A DNA stretch of 64,000 nt from Fructobacillus evanidus (GTDB lineage: Bacteria > Bacillota > Bacilli > Lactobacillales > Lactobacillaceae), in assembly GCF_963580165.1 (NCBI RefSeq), contig NZ_CAUZLM010000006.1, positions 31,793 to 95,792 on the forward strand. Reading direction: 5' to 3'. Shown one piece after another: positions 55,653-63,887 of the stretch. Each line of letters opens with the position of its first letter. Position 1 is the first letter of the stretch. The notes under the pieces were generated by a model. The model was not told the DNA's origin, did no database searches, and was given only the letters and a program-made list of their open reading frames with translations. Made by a program: the position numbers and the translations under genes.

Positions 55653-56588
55653 ATGGTCAAGAAGACAACAATTATCGGTTCAACTAATTTGGATAAAGTT
55701 ACCCGGGTGCCCCGGTTAGCCAATAGCGGGGAAACGCTCTCGACGCCCCAACACCAAGAAGAAGTCATGGGTGGCAAGGGTCTCAACCAGGCGGTGGCTG
55801 TTGCCCGCGCTGGTGGTCAAGCCAACTTTATTACCAAGGTTGGTGCCGGCTTTGATTTAGCTGGACGGGTTCAAGAGGATGGTTTAAACCTTGACTATGT
55901 TTTGGAATCGCAGGATGCCGAAACGGGTCAGGCCTATATTACGGTTTCTAAGGCCACTGGTGATAATATTATTTACGTCTATGAGGGGGCCAACGGCCAA
56001 CTCTTAGCCAAGGATGTTTGGGACCAAAAGGCCGCTTTTGAGGATGCAGCCTTTTGCTTGGCCCAGTTGGAAATTCCTTTGGAAACGGTGCTTTCAGCCT
56101 TTAAGGATGCTCACGAGGCCGGGGTGGTGACGGTTTTGAACCCAGCACCTGTTCCAGACCAAGAAAATTTTCCCAAGGAATTGTTGGCGGAAAGCGACTT
56201 GGTGATTCCAAACGAGCACGAGACGGAGCTCCTAACCAACATCCCGGTCACGGACCGCGAGTCTTTGATTCAAAATGCTGATTTCTTCTTCAAGGCGGGC
56301 GTTAAGCACGTGTTGATTACCCTCGGAGACAAGGGGGCCTTTTATAAATCAGTCGATGGCAAGGAGGTCACGGTCAATGCGATTAAGACAACCGCTATCG
56401 ACACAACAGCGGCCGGTGATACCTTTATTGGCGCCTTATTGTCACGACTGGTGCCATCCTTTGCCAATATCGAGGGTGCTATCAAGTATGGCGTGGCGGC
56501 GGCTTCTTTGACGGTGGCTCAGCCTGGTGCGCTGCCATCCATCCCGTTTGAGGATGCGATTTTGGCCCAACTACCAAAGACGAAGTAA
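55653..56588 (+). CDS. rbsK: Ribokinase (PfkB family)
   Basis: 311 residues, with GAAAGG before the ATG. PfkB signature 1 region G-G-K-G-L-N-Q-A-V-A-V-A-R-A-G-G (about 39-54) and the active-site block D-T-T-A-A-G-D-T-F (catalytic Asp in A-A-G-D, about residue 254). N-P-A-P and P-N-E-H-E-T-E are also ribokinase-like. It phosphorylates ribose at O5, feeding RpiA. The substrate is taken from the closest family and not proven. Confidence 0.87.
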   Translation: MVKKTTIIGSTNLDKVTRVPRLANSGETLSTPQHQEEVMGGKGLNQAVAVARAGGQANFITKVGAGFDLAGRVQEDGLNLDYVLESQDAETGQAYITVSKATGDNIIYVYEGANGQLLAKDVWDQKAAFEDAAFCLAQLEIPLETVLSAFKDAHEAGVVTVLNPAPVPDQENFPKELLAESDLVIPNEHETELLTNIPVTDRESLIQNADFFFKAGVKHVLITLGDKGAFYKSVDGKEVTVNAIKTTAIDTTAAGDTFIGALLSRLVPSFANIEGAIKYGVAAASLTVAQPGALPSIPFEDAILAQLPKTK

Positions 56589-56623
56589 GCAGTTGGGAGA
56601 AGCGCGGAAGGAGGCTCATAGAG

Positions 56624-56938
56624 TTGAAAATTGCTGACATGAACCTAACGAGAAAGGATTACTGGGTCTCGGTCCAAGAAGAGGTTGACCCTGGGGCTGA
56701 AGCCACTCAACCACCCGTGTTGGACTACCGGGTCCTGGCCTTTTCCTTTGAGAACAACCTGATTATTGACTGGCAGAGGGCATTTCCTGGCCCTAATCCG
56801 ACGGATATCGTTCCTGATTTATACATGGATTCGGACTTAAAAGACTTGCATTTGACCCATGGCATCTATCATTTCATTACAAATGGGCGAACAAGTGATA
56901 AAATCTATCATATAACGATTAATACCGTGCGCTCCTGA
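56624..56938 (+). CDS. Conserved hypothetical protein
   Basis: 104 residues from TTG with AGGAGG 9 bases upstream, 35 bases after ribokinase, so possibly co-transcribed. No signal or membrane segment; acidic soluble protein with several Trp and Pro (T-Q-P-P-V, F-P-G-P-N-P). I do not recognise it. Confidence 0.6.
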   Translation: MKIADMNLTRKDYWVSVQEEVDPGAEATQPPVLDYRVLAFSFENNLIIDWQRAFPGPNPTDIVPDLYMDSDLKDLHLTHGIYHFITNGRTSDKIYHITINTVRS

Positions 56939-56986
56939 TTTTTAGTTCAGGACTACATAATAGTAAAATCAATTAAGGAAATGAAT

Positions 56987-57616
56987 ATGAAAAAATTTTT
57001 GAGCTTTCTTTGGAATTGGATTGCTCCAATTGCTTTTGGTATTGCAGTTTACTTGGTCGTGACCACTTTCTTGGTGAACGTCGTGACCATCAATGGTGAT
57101 TCGATGGCGCCGAACTTGTTAGACGAGCAAAAGGTTTTGGTGACTAAGACCCATGAAGCCAAACGCGGAGATGTGATTGTGTTTGATGCCCGGAAGGAAG
57201 ATCCGCGCATCCAGGCCGGTAACAAGGACTACGTTAAGCGTGTGATTGGTTTGCCTGGTGACACGGTTGAATACCGTAATGGCGACCTGTACGTCAACAA
57301 TAAGAAGGTCAACGAGTCCTTTATCTCATCAGATGAACAGCAGACTGGAACGGAAGCTAGTTTCGGTTCGACTTGGTCGCTTGGTACGTTGTCTTCAACG
57401 GGCATGTGGAAGAAATCAGACCAGGGAAAGACGGTTGTTCCCAAGGATGCCTACTTCGTTTTGGGTGATCACCGTTCTGTTTCAAACGATAGTCGTTACT
57501 TTGGTTTTGTTTCCAAGGAACACGTTGTCGGTCGGGTAATCGTGCCGTTCTGGTATAGTGATACCGTCAAGAAGAACGTTGAAAAAGAACGTAATCACTT
57601 CTTTGCTACTAATTAA
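56987..57616 (+). CDS. lepB: Signal peptidase I
   Basis: 209 residues from ATG 56987, the second of two close ATGs and the one better placed after AAGGAA. A membrane helix (about 8-33) precedes the catalytic block. Ser39 lies in N-G-D-S-M-A-P and Lys84 in D-Y-V-K-R-V-I-G; G-D-H-R-S-V-S-N-D-S-R completes the S26 pattern. It cuts Sec signal peptides at the outer face of the membrane. The giant adhesins would be among its substrates. Confidence 0.93.
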   Translation: MKKFLSFLWNWIAPIAFGIAVYLVVTTFLVNVVTINGDSMAPNLLDEQKVLVTKTHEAKRGDVIVFDARKEDPRIQAGNKDYVKRVIGLPGDTVEYRNGDLYVNNKKVNESFISSDEQQTGTEASFGSTWSLGTLSSTGMWKKSDQGKTVVPKDAYFVLGDHRSVSNDSRYFGFVSKEHVVGRVIVPFWYSDTVKKNVEKERNHFFATN

Positions 57617-57784
57617 AAAATAATCAGCCGTTTGGCAGGATGAAACGAACAACGCCGAAATTTGAACCAATGAATTTCGGGGCTGCGAGTCAGGAAAACC
57701 TGCTGGATGGCTTTTTTGTATGCCCGTCTTTGCTGCTGAAATGGTGGCAATTGATTTTAAAATCGGCCTCCATTTCTAGCAACT

Positions 57785-57822
57785 AAAAACACCCCTTTTG
57801 CCGAGGCGAAAGGGGTGCTGAT
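57785..57822 (-). terminator. Terminator of the decarboxylase gene
   Basis: AGCACCCCTTTCGCC and its complement form a long stem on the minus strand with loop TCGG, ending in TTTTT. Confidence 0.8.
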
Positions 57823-57869
57823 TTTATATAAGCAATAAGCAGAAAAGGAAATGGTGTGGAGAATGAATC

Positions 57870-59528
57870 TTAGTGGTTTTGAGCTTCGAAGCGGATACCA
57901 GTTTCAATCAACTGAGCAGGTGCATCCTTCATGCCCATGTTGGCTTGAACGATGACCATCTTGTCAGTTTCTTGGTCGGCCTTCTTCATGGCAGCAATCA
58001 ATTCTTCTTCAGTTGAAACTTCGATGAAGTCGTATTGGTCGGCGCTGGCACCAAAGGCGGGAGCAATCAAGTCATAACGGTACTTTGGCACATCGTTATA
58101 AGGTTCGTTCATCCCGTGAATAACACGTTCAACCGTGTAGCCGGTGTTTTCGATAATGAACAAAACGGGGTTCAAGTGTTCCTTCAAGGCTAAACCAAAG
58201 TCTTGGATAGTCAATTGCAGTGAACCTTCACCAGTGGTTAAAACGGCACGGCGGTCAGGGTTAGCCAATTGAGCACCAATGGCTGCTGGGAAGGCGTAGC
58301 CGATTGAGCCCCACAATGGTTGACCGAAGAACTTAGCACCGCTGGCCAAGTTTTGACTTGCCAAACCGAAGAAGGATGTTCCTTGTTCGACAATCAAGGT
58401 CTTGTCACCGGTAATGAAGTCTTGCAAGGCCCGGTCATAGAAGGCCTGAGTCAAAGGTTGGTCACTAGCCTGTAGAGTAGCAGGTTCTGCTGGCTTTTGT
58501 ACGGCAGGCAAATCCAAGTTCAAATCAGTTGTGGCCAAGCCTTGGATAGTGGCAACAAAGTCAAAGTCTGCTGGCAAAGATTGACCAAAGATTGTGCCAC
58601 GGCGAGTTGAGAGCGTGATGGTTTGACTGTCATCGAATTCTTGCGTGAAGCCACCAGTAACAGAGTCGGTCAACTTAGCACCCAAGACAAAGACAACATC
58701 TGCATCGGCAACGAAGTGGTTAATAGCTTCGTCTGAAATCGTTCCGTTGTAAGTACCAACGAAGTTGGCAAAGGTTTCATCAACGGCTGCCTTACCCAGT
58801 CCAAGATCGACAACGGGGATGTTATTCTTCAATGAAAAGTCTTGAATGGCTTGGCCCAAGTTAAAGCGGTCGACTTCGTGGCCAACGACAATCACTGGGT
58901 GGCTAGCCTTTGCTGCGGCTTGCTTAATCGCTTCGATTGAAGCAGGGGCTGATTTTTCGGCTGTGGTAAACAAGTCGTTAATACCTGCTTTCAAAGCAGG
59001 GTTAACGGGTGTGTTAACCAAGCCACTTGGCAAAACAAGGTAAGCAGGCTTCTTTTCATTGGCGATGTACGTCAATGTTTCGTTGATTTGGTCGATGGCG
59101 TGGCCTTCATCCAAGATAGTCGTTTTGATACCCAATGTTTCGTGGGCCTTGATGAAGCGGTCAAAGTCGCTGTCACCAAAGGTATGGTGCACTAATTTGC
59201 CGGCATTTTGTACGCCGTTTGTTGGGGCACCAACAATTTCCAAAACAGGAACGTGTTCGGCGATACTGCCGGACAAGCCATTGATGGCACTTAATTCACC
59301 AACACCGAAGGTCGTTACGAAGGTTGCAAAGCCCTTTTCGCGAGCATAGCCGTCGGCCATGTAGGAGGCGTTCAATTCGTTGGCATTGCCGACCCATTTC
59401 ATATCGTTACGATGGGTGATATGGTCCAAGAATTGGAGGTTGTAATCACCGGGGACACCGAGAATCTCGTCGCCACCCATGGTTTTGATTACATCCAAGA
59501 GATAATCTGATATAGTATATTCAGTCAT
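57870..59528 (-). CDS. Thiamine-diphosphate 2-keto-acid decarboxylase (pyruvate/indolepyruvate type)
   Basis: 552 residues, with AAGGAAG before the ATG. N-terminal V-P-G-D-Y-N-L-Q-F-L-D and the cofactor Glu in N-A-N-E-L-N-A-S-Y-M-A-D-G-Y-A. The H-H-T-F-G-D pair is typical of this decarboxylase group. The metal/ThDP motif near residue 430 reads G-E-G-S-L-Q where G-D-G is usual, with N-T-G-Y-T following; Asp to Glu should still hold Mg. It makes an aldehyde from pyruvate or a related keto acid. This is uncommon in lactic acid bacteria. The divergent MarR gene and shared operator sequences suggest induced expression. Confidence 0.9.
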   Translation of the reverse strand: MTEYTISDYLLDVIKTMGGDEILGVPGDYNLQFLDHITHRNDMKWVGNANELNASYMADGYAREKGFATFVTTFGVGELSAINGLSGSIAEHVPVLEIVGAPTNGVQNAGKLVHHTFGDSDFDRFIKAHETLGIKTTILDEGHAIDQINETLTYIANEKKPAYLVLPSGLVNTPVNPALKAGINDLFTTAEKSAPASIEAIKQAAAKASHPVIVVGHEVDRFNLGQAIQDFSLKNNIPVVDLGLGKAAVDETFANFVGTYNGTISDEAINHFVADADVVFVLGAKLTDSVTGGFTQEFDDSQTITLSTRRGTIFGQSLPADFDFVATIQGLATTDLNLDLPAVQKPAEPATLQASDQPLTQAFYDRALQDFITGDKTLIVEQGTSFFGLASQNLASGAKFFGQPLWGSIGYAFPAAIGAQLANPDRRAVLTTGEGSLQLTIQDFGLALKEHLNPVLFIIENTGYTVERVIHGMNEPYNDVPKYRYDLIAPAFGASADQYDFIEVSTEEELIAAMKKADQETDKMVIVQANMGMKDAPAQLIETGIRFEAQNH

Positions 59529-59543
59529 AAAAGTTCTTCCTTT

Positions 59544-59621
59544 CTTTTAGGTCAATTATCTTTACCTATAACAAGAACTATAGACCCTATTTTTAACTAT
59601 GTCAACCTAATTGACCTAAAA
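59544..59621. promoter_or_regulatory. Divergent promoter with two copies of a MarR-type operator
   Basis: TAATTGACCTAAAA occurs once on each strand (minus 59557-59544, plus 59608-59621), each ending right at the Shine-Dalgarno of its gene. GTCAACCTAATTGAC at 59601-59615 is an additional palindrome. A minus-strand promoter is TTGACA (59605-59600), 17 bases, TAATAG. The symmetry fits autorepression by the MarR protein and control of the decarboxylase. Confidence 0.72.
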
Positions 59622-59634
59622 AGGAGGATTTCCT

Positions 59635-60045
59635 TTGGAAATCGATCAAAAATTACCAACAATCTTCTTTGCCTATCAGGAATTCGCTTCACTGGTTGAC
59701 CTTTCGCAATATGATTTAACTCAAAACCAGCACCGAATGCTCTTTATTATTTCTTCCCTAGAAGATGTGAACATCAAGAAAATTCTGGTTCTCATCGGTA
59801 TCTCCAAGCAGGCGGCTAACGTTGCCATTCGCGACTTAATGGAGAAGGGCTTAGTGACAGAACACCGGTCAACGGTGGATAAGCGCGTCAAATATTTGCA
59901 GTTAACCCCAGAGGGTATTGACCTTAATGATCAAATTAACTTGGAGCAAAAGCGCCTTTTGGACCGCTATTTTGATGAGGCAAACGGCGATTGGGAAAAG
60001 GCAATGACGAAGTTGGCGCAAAAGTACCTCGACCGGGTGAAGTAA
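59635..60045 (+). CDS. MarR-family regulator
   Basis: 136 residues from TTG with AGGAGG seven bases upstream. A winged HTH at about 30-95 (I-L-V-L-I-G-I-S-K-Q-A-A-N-V-A-I-R-D-L-M-E-K-G-L-V) and the wing D-K-R-V-K-Y-L-Q-L-T-P-E-G are classical. It is divergent from the keto-acid decarboxylase with matching repeats between them, so it is most likely its repressor. Confidence 0.87.
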   Translation: MEIDQKLPTIFFAYQEFASLVDLSQYDLTQNQHRMLFIISSLEDVNIKKILVLIGISKQAANVAIRDLMEKGLVTEHRSTVDKRVKYLQLTPEGIDLNDQINLEQKRLLDRYFDEANGDWEKAMTKLAQKYLDRVK

Positions 60046-60114
60046 GGTTTTTATCTTTCATTTTTAATCAGCAGAAAAATTCTAAGTTTTAATACAAGAA
60101 GTACAAGTCAAACA

Positions 60115-60157
60115 AAAAAGGGCCAGTCACCGATAAAATATCGGTAGCTGGCCTTTT
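60115..60157. terminator. Bidirectional terminator
   Basis: AAAGGGCCAGTCACCGATA pairs with TATCGGTAGCTGGCCTTTT (near-perfect) around AAA. It is placed between convergent genes and resembles the terminator at 52499. Confidence 0.8.
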
Positions 60158-60169
60158 AGGTCTAGATTT

Positions 60170-60679
60170 TTACTTGCTCTGATCGTTCTTGTCTTTTTTA
60201 CTACGAGACCACCAGTGCTTTTTTTGCTCGTCTTCCATTTCAATTCGTTGAACACGAGAGGTAACCTTGTCTAACTGTGACAGGGTTGCCATTTGAATAT
60301 GTTGTTGCTGGTCAACGGTTGTTTGCGTTTTTTCCAGGTTTTGTTCGGCCTTTTCCAAGGTCGACTTTAAGGTATCGATGTGCTGTTTGCGATCATCGAG
60401 TTGTCGGTCCTTATAGCCAAGCTGGGACTCCAACATTTCTAGACGCATCTTTAAGATTTCGATTTCAGCCTCGCTATCGATGTTTAAATCAGCAAGTGCG
60501 GACTCTTTGGCAGGCTTTAATGCCGTTAATTCTTCTTCGGTATACGTGCCGTTTAAATCAATCCCGCGCATCTTAGCTCGTTGAAAGAGCGTTTCACGCT
60601 CGATGCCCAAGAACAGTGTTAGTTCGGCAGTCGAGGTGAAAGTATAGTAATCTTTCATATTTTCGCGTTTAATTTTCAA
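60170..60679 (-). CDS. HTH plus coiled-coil protein (DUF536-like)
   Basis: 169 residues from TTG 60679, with GGAGG eight bases upstream. An N-terminal helix-turn-helix-like part (about 14-60: T-A-E-L-T-L-F-L-G-I-E-R-E-T-L-F-Q-R-A) is followed by a long heptad coiled coil (about 70-150: L-E-M-L-E-S-Q-L-G-Y-K-D-R-Q-L-D) and a basic tail. The layout resembles DUF536 proteins, often found near plasmid replication genes. Probably a DNA-binding structural or segregation protein; the function is not known. Confidence 0.72.
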   Translation of the reverse strand: MKIKRENMKDYYTFTSTAELTLFLGIERETLFQRAKMRGIDLNGTYTEEELTALKPAKESALADLNIDSEAEIEILKMRLEMLESQLGYKDRQLDDRKQHIDTLKSTLEKAEQNLEKTQTTVDQQQHIQMATLSQLDKVTSRVQRIEMEDEQKKHWWSRSKKDKNDQSK

Positions 60680-60919
60680 CAGACAATCCTCCGTTTGTAT
60701 CTTAAATACCAGGATATAGAACTTGTTTCCGGGTTGTCAAAAAACGCAGTTGTTGATTGACAGCTTTTATGAAAAGTTTTGCCGAGAATTCCTGAAAAAA
60801 TCAGGATTTGCAAGTGCCATCCAAGGGTTAAGTATACCAAAGAAAAAAATGACCGGGACAAGCTTAAGCATTTCTTAGACAAAAAATGTGAAACTTAAAC
60901 TTTGAAAAAGTGTTTTTCT

Positions 60920-61021
60920 GGTGAAAACCGTTAAGCTTGGGTCAAGATATCAACGAGCGTTGTGTTCGGTTAGCAGTTAGCTATCGGTGAAAACCGTTAA
61001 GCTTTAGCCAAGATGTCAACG
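60920..61021. repeat. Duplicated 3' end of the PEBP gene
   Basis: GGTGAAAACCGTTAAGCTT occurs at 60920-60938 and at 60986-61004, each followed by a similar stretch (GGTCAAGATATCAACG against AGCCAAGATGTCAACG). The second copy is the true end of the PEBP gene; the first, 66 bases downstream of it on that strand, looks like a decayed duplicate of the terminal codons. The rest of 60680-60996 shows no gene. Confidence 0.7.
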
Positions 61022-61545
61022 CTGGCCTTAGCTAAAATGACTGCTGGGTTATCCTGTTCGAGGTGATGGAGTTCATTTAAGAAAAAGCCGGCCGTCACGG
61101 GCAGTTTGTCTTTGCAGGCAATAACCATGAGGGTGTAACGGTGGTCATGGTCTGGTGGCACGGGTCCGATATAAGTTTGCTTGAGCTTGGGATCTTTCTC
61201 TTGAATATAGCGAGAATAAGAAGAGTTTTCCCCCTGGACAAAACCGTCATTGACAATATCAGTCTTGTGATTAGCAGCCAGTTGCGCTAAGTTGGCTGGC
61301 ACTGAGACTGTATCGCCCGTCACGGGGTAGTTCGCGGCTAACCAATGAATCCAGGGAAAACCCATCACAGGAATCGAATCAAAATCAATGAAGGCCCAGG
61401 CCAGGTACTTGGTGCCAGCGGGGAGGTCAGTCACCTCAAAAGGGAATGATTGAATGGGGTAGCGACCTGATTTTTCGTTATCGTTGGCAAACTTGCTGTA
61501 AGCGGCCGGCAAATAGCCATTTTCTGTTGTCACTTGAATCTGCAT
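60997..61545 (-). CDS. PEBP family protein (YbhB/YbcL)
   Basis: 182 residues from ATG 61545, chosen over 61575 because AGGAGT precedes it. Typical PEBP blocks: L-A-W-A-F-I-D-F-D and F-P-W-I-H-W-L-A-A-N near residues 60-85, and G-P-V-P-P-D-H-D-H-R-Y near 138-148. These proteins are raf-kinase-inhibitor-like, with an anion-binding pocket; bacterial function is unclear. Monocistronic. Confidence 0.88.
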   Translation of the reverse strand: MQIQVTTENGYLPAAYSKFANDNEKSGRYPIQSFPFEVTDLPAGTKYLAWAFIDFDSIPVMGFPWIHWLAANYPVTGDTVSVPANLAQLAANHKTDIVNDGFVQGENSSYSRYIQEKDPKLKQTYIGPVPPDHDHRYTLMVIACKDKLPVTAGFFLNELHHLEQDNPAVILAKASVDILAKA

Positions 61546-61644
61546 GAATGTGACTCCTATCGTCTTTTTCTGCATTATAACACTGCTTTTTCTAAGGGCA
61601 AAGTGTTATGATTAAAAAGAATTATTTTGAGGAGAAACAGTTCT

Positions 61645-62139
61645 ATGTTCAACATCATCTTTAACGCAGTTTGGGTCGGGGCCCTGGCTGGTTTGTTTGG
61701 CGGCATGGTCCGATTCGGTTGGACGAAAACGCTGCCTCCCCGTAGTCAGATGGCAACACAAAATGGACCGATTATGGCCTTCTTACAGCAACTCGGTTTG
61801 ACTAAAAAAGAAGCGCAAAAAAGCCTAACCGTAGCCGGTGACCAGTCCGTTCCATTTATTGCCTTAAGTGTTTACTATGTTTATTCGATGCTGATGGCCA
61901 TCTTTTTTGTTTTAGCTGCTAACTTTGACGGCCGTTTGACCTATGGGCTGGGCACGATGTTTGGCTTCATTCTCTGGATTGCGGTCGATATTTTTCTCTT
62001 GCCAGCCTTCAAGACGATTCCTTTTTTCTGGCACCGTTCCGTTTATGAATTGGTGGTCGAAATGGTTGGTTATTTAATCTTTGGCTGGGCCATTTACTTG
62101 GTTGCCCTCGGGTTACCGATTTCTGGTGTTTACCTATAA
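61645..62139 (+). CDS. YagU family membrane protein
   Basis: 164 residues from ATG 61645, with GAGGAGA ahead. Four or so hydrophobic helices; G-A-L-A-G-L-F-G-G-M-V-R-F-G-W-T near the N-terminus and P-R-S-Q-M-A-T match the YagU/DUF1440 family of inner membrane proteins, linked to acid tolerance in E. coli. Role here not shown. Confidence 0.8.
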   Translation: MFNIIFNAVWVGALAGLFGGMVRFGWTKTLPPRSQMATQNGPIMAFLQQLGLTKKEAQKSLTVAGDQSVPFIALSVYYVYSMLMAIFFVLAANFDGRLTYGLGTMFGFILWIAVDIFLLPAFKTIPFFWHRSVYELVVEMVGYLIFGWAIYLVALGLPISGVYL

Positions 62140-62156
62140 AAATTTATCTTGTTAAA

Positions 62157-62200
62157 AAGTGCTCCGAATTGCTGAAAAATCAGGATTCGGGGCTTTTTGA
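62157..62200 (+). terminator. Terminator after YagU
   Basis: GCTCCGAAT pairs with ATTCGGGGC, extended by CTGA/TCAG around AAAAA, followed by TTTTT. Confidence 0.8.
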
Positions 62201-62340
62201 TTATCAACGAGTTGTCTTTCTTAGGCTGTCCTTGGCGTGATAATTTACGGTGCAAATTCGGCTGGTTTTGGTTACAATAGAAGCAAGAATTTAGTATAGG
62301 AATTTTTTGATTACGCTCTTCATTAATTGGAGGACGTAAT

Positions 62341-62643
62341 ATGGTCACAAATTTTAGCTGGGGACCGCCAGGCGATTTGAAAAAAGTTTTAAGAGACCTT
62401 TCTTTTCGCTATCGGCTCCAGAAGAAAATTGCGCACGAACTCAAGGTTGGACGCAAGGAAGCCCATTTGACACAGGTTCAGGTGGCGGATGCGTTGAACA
62501 TTTGTCAAAGTGCGGTTTCCAAGTATGAGGCGGGGAAGGTCAGTCCTGATTTGACCCTCTTACTGTCTTTTTGCTACCTCTACGGTTGGACATTTGAGGA
62601 GTTCTTACTTCGGTTGAATATTCGGACGAAGGGGCGTTTTTGA
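62341..62643 (+). CDS. XRE-family HTH regulator
   Basis: 100 residues with GGAGG before the ATG. A HTH_3 domain at about 38-92 (L-T-Q-V-Q-V-A-D-A-L-N-I-C-Q-S-A-V-S-K-Y) follows a basic N-terminal extension of about 35 residues. It is followed after 16 bases by an HD-domain hydrolase. Target unknown. Confidence 0.82.
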   Translation: MVTNFSWGPPGDLKKVLRDLSFRYRLQKKIAHELKVGRKEAHLTQVQVADALNICQSAVSKYEAGKVSPDLTLLLSFCYLYGWTFEEFLLRLNIRTKGRF

Positions 62644-62659
62644 ATAGAAGGGATATCTA

Positions 62660-63340
62660 GTGGCGATTGATTTAACGGCGATTCGAAACTTTGCAAGCGA
62701 AACATTGGCGGGTGATACTTCTGGGCATGATTTTTTGCACGCCCGGCAAGTGGCTCGGTTGGCAGTCACCCTCTATGAGGAAGACCATGGTCAGGTCAGT
62801 GAACAGGACCAGGCAATTTTAGAGTCGGCCGCCTTGCTTCACGACACGATTGATGACAAGGTGGTGGCTGATGTCGCTGCTCAGGAAGTTTTAGTGGAAG
62901 ACTTGCTCCGACAGTCTGGAATTGCGCCGATTGGGCAGGCGTTGGTAGCCGAAACGATTACCCATCTGTCCTATTCCGCTAACCTAAAAGAGCATTATGA
63001 TCTTTCCTTATTAGGACAATATGTCCAGGATGCCGATCGCTTGGAAGCGCTGGGGGCAATCGGTATTGCCCGGACCTTTGCCTATGGTGGGCAAAAGGGA
63101 CACCCACTGTACGACCCAGCGATTAAACCGGTGCAACTGCAAACGAAGGAACAATACCGCCACCACCAAACTACTTCCATTAACCATTTCTATGAAAAGT
63201 TATTGAAATTAGCGGATCAATTGAATACGCCGGCCGGACAAGAAGAAGGTCAGCGGCGGTCTGCTTTTATGGAAAACTTTTTGGCCGAATTTCAGCGTGA
63301 AACAGAGGCGTTGTCGGACCCGGCCTTTCGGGTGCAGTAA
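62660..63340 (+). CDS. HD-domain phosphohydrolase
   Basis: 226 residues from GTG with AGAAGGGA upstream. H-D-F-L-H-A-R-Q-V-A-R (about 23-33), A-A-L-L-H-D-T-I-D-D (about 62-71) and Q-D-A-D-R-L-E-A-L-G-A-I-G (about 122-134) supply the metal-binding His and Asp residues of YedJ-type HD hydrolases. Likely a nucleotide phosphohydrolase; substrate unknown. The GNAT gene follows after 15 bases, so an operon with the XRE gene is likely. Confidence 0.88.
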   Translation: MAIDLTAIRNFASETLAGDTSGHDFLHARQVARLAVTLYEEDHGQVSEQDQAILESAALLHDTIDDKVVADVAAQEVLVEDLLRQSGIAPIGQALVAETITHLSYSANLKEHYDLSLLGQYVQDADRLEALGAIGIARTFAYGGQKGHPLYDPAIKPVQLQTKEQYRHHQTTSINHFYEKLLKLADQLNTPAGQEEGQRRSAFMENFLAEFQRETEALSDPAFRVQ

Positions 63341-63355
63341 GGGGAAAATGGGCCT

Positions 63356-63871
63356 ATGGCAAAGATAAAAGAAGTGACGACAGCTGATATTGCCGACTTG
63401 CAAGACATTAGTCGTCGGACGTTTGCGAAGACTTTCGCTGACGATAATTCAGCGGCTGATTTAAACGAATACTTGGATACCGCTTATGCTACCGATAAAC
63501 TATTGGCCGAAGTGGAGAATCCAAACAGTCAGTTCTATTTTGTCTTTCATGAAGACAATCTGGCAGGTTATTTAAAGTTGAATTGGGGTTCGGCCCAGTC
63601 AGAAGAGCAGGGCGATGGTTCACTTGAAGTCGAACGGATTTACCTCTTGGCTGCCTTTCAACGTCTTGGTTTGGGGCGGCAGTTGCTGGACCAGGCCTTT
63701 GACCAGGCGAATGCACTTGGTAAGGGTCGGGTATGGTTGGGCGTTTGGGAACATAATCAAAACGCACTCGCCTTTTACCAAAAAATTGGCTTTACGCCCT
63801 TTTCCGACCATGTGTTCCAACTGGGAACGGATGCCCAACGTGACATTTTAATGGAAAAAGTTTTAATTTAA
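63356..63871 (+). CDS. GNAT-family N-acetyltransferase
   Basis: 171 residues. The acetyl-CoA loop appears as Q-R-L-G-L-G-R-Q-L-L (about 102-111), preceded by V-E-R-I-Y-L-L, and followed by W-L-G-V-W-E-H-N-Q-N-A-L-A-F-Y-Q-K-I-G-F, the standard GNAT end. The acceptor substrate is not evident. Last gene of the XRE-HD-GNAT series. Confidence 0.9.
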   Translation: MAKIKEVTTADIADLQDISRRTFAKTFADDNSAADLNEYLDTAYATDKLLAEVENPNSQFYFVFHEDNLAGYLKLNWGSAQSEEQGDGSLEVERIYLLAAFQRLGLGRQLLDQAFDQANALGKGRVWLGVWEHNQNALAFYQKIGFTPFSDHVFQLGTDAQRDILMEKVLI

Positions 63872-63887
63872 AAAAGCACTGGCCTAG

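Noticed and set aside
57640..57690. CCGAAATT/AATTTCGG hairpin after lepB as an IS end
   Set aside because: It resembles the IS hairpin at 63896 but lacks a following transposase start and a T-run; too short to call.
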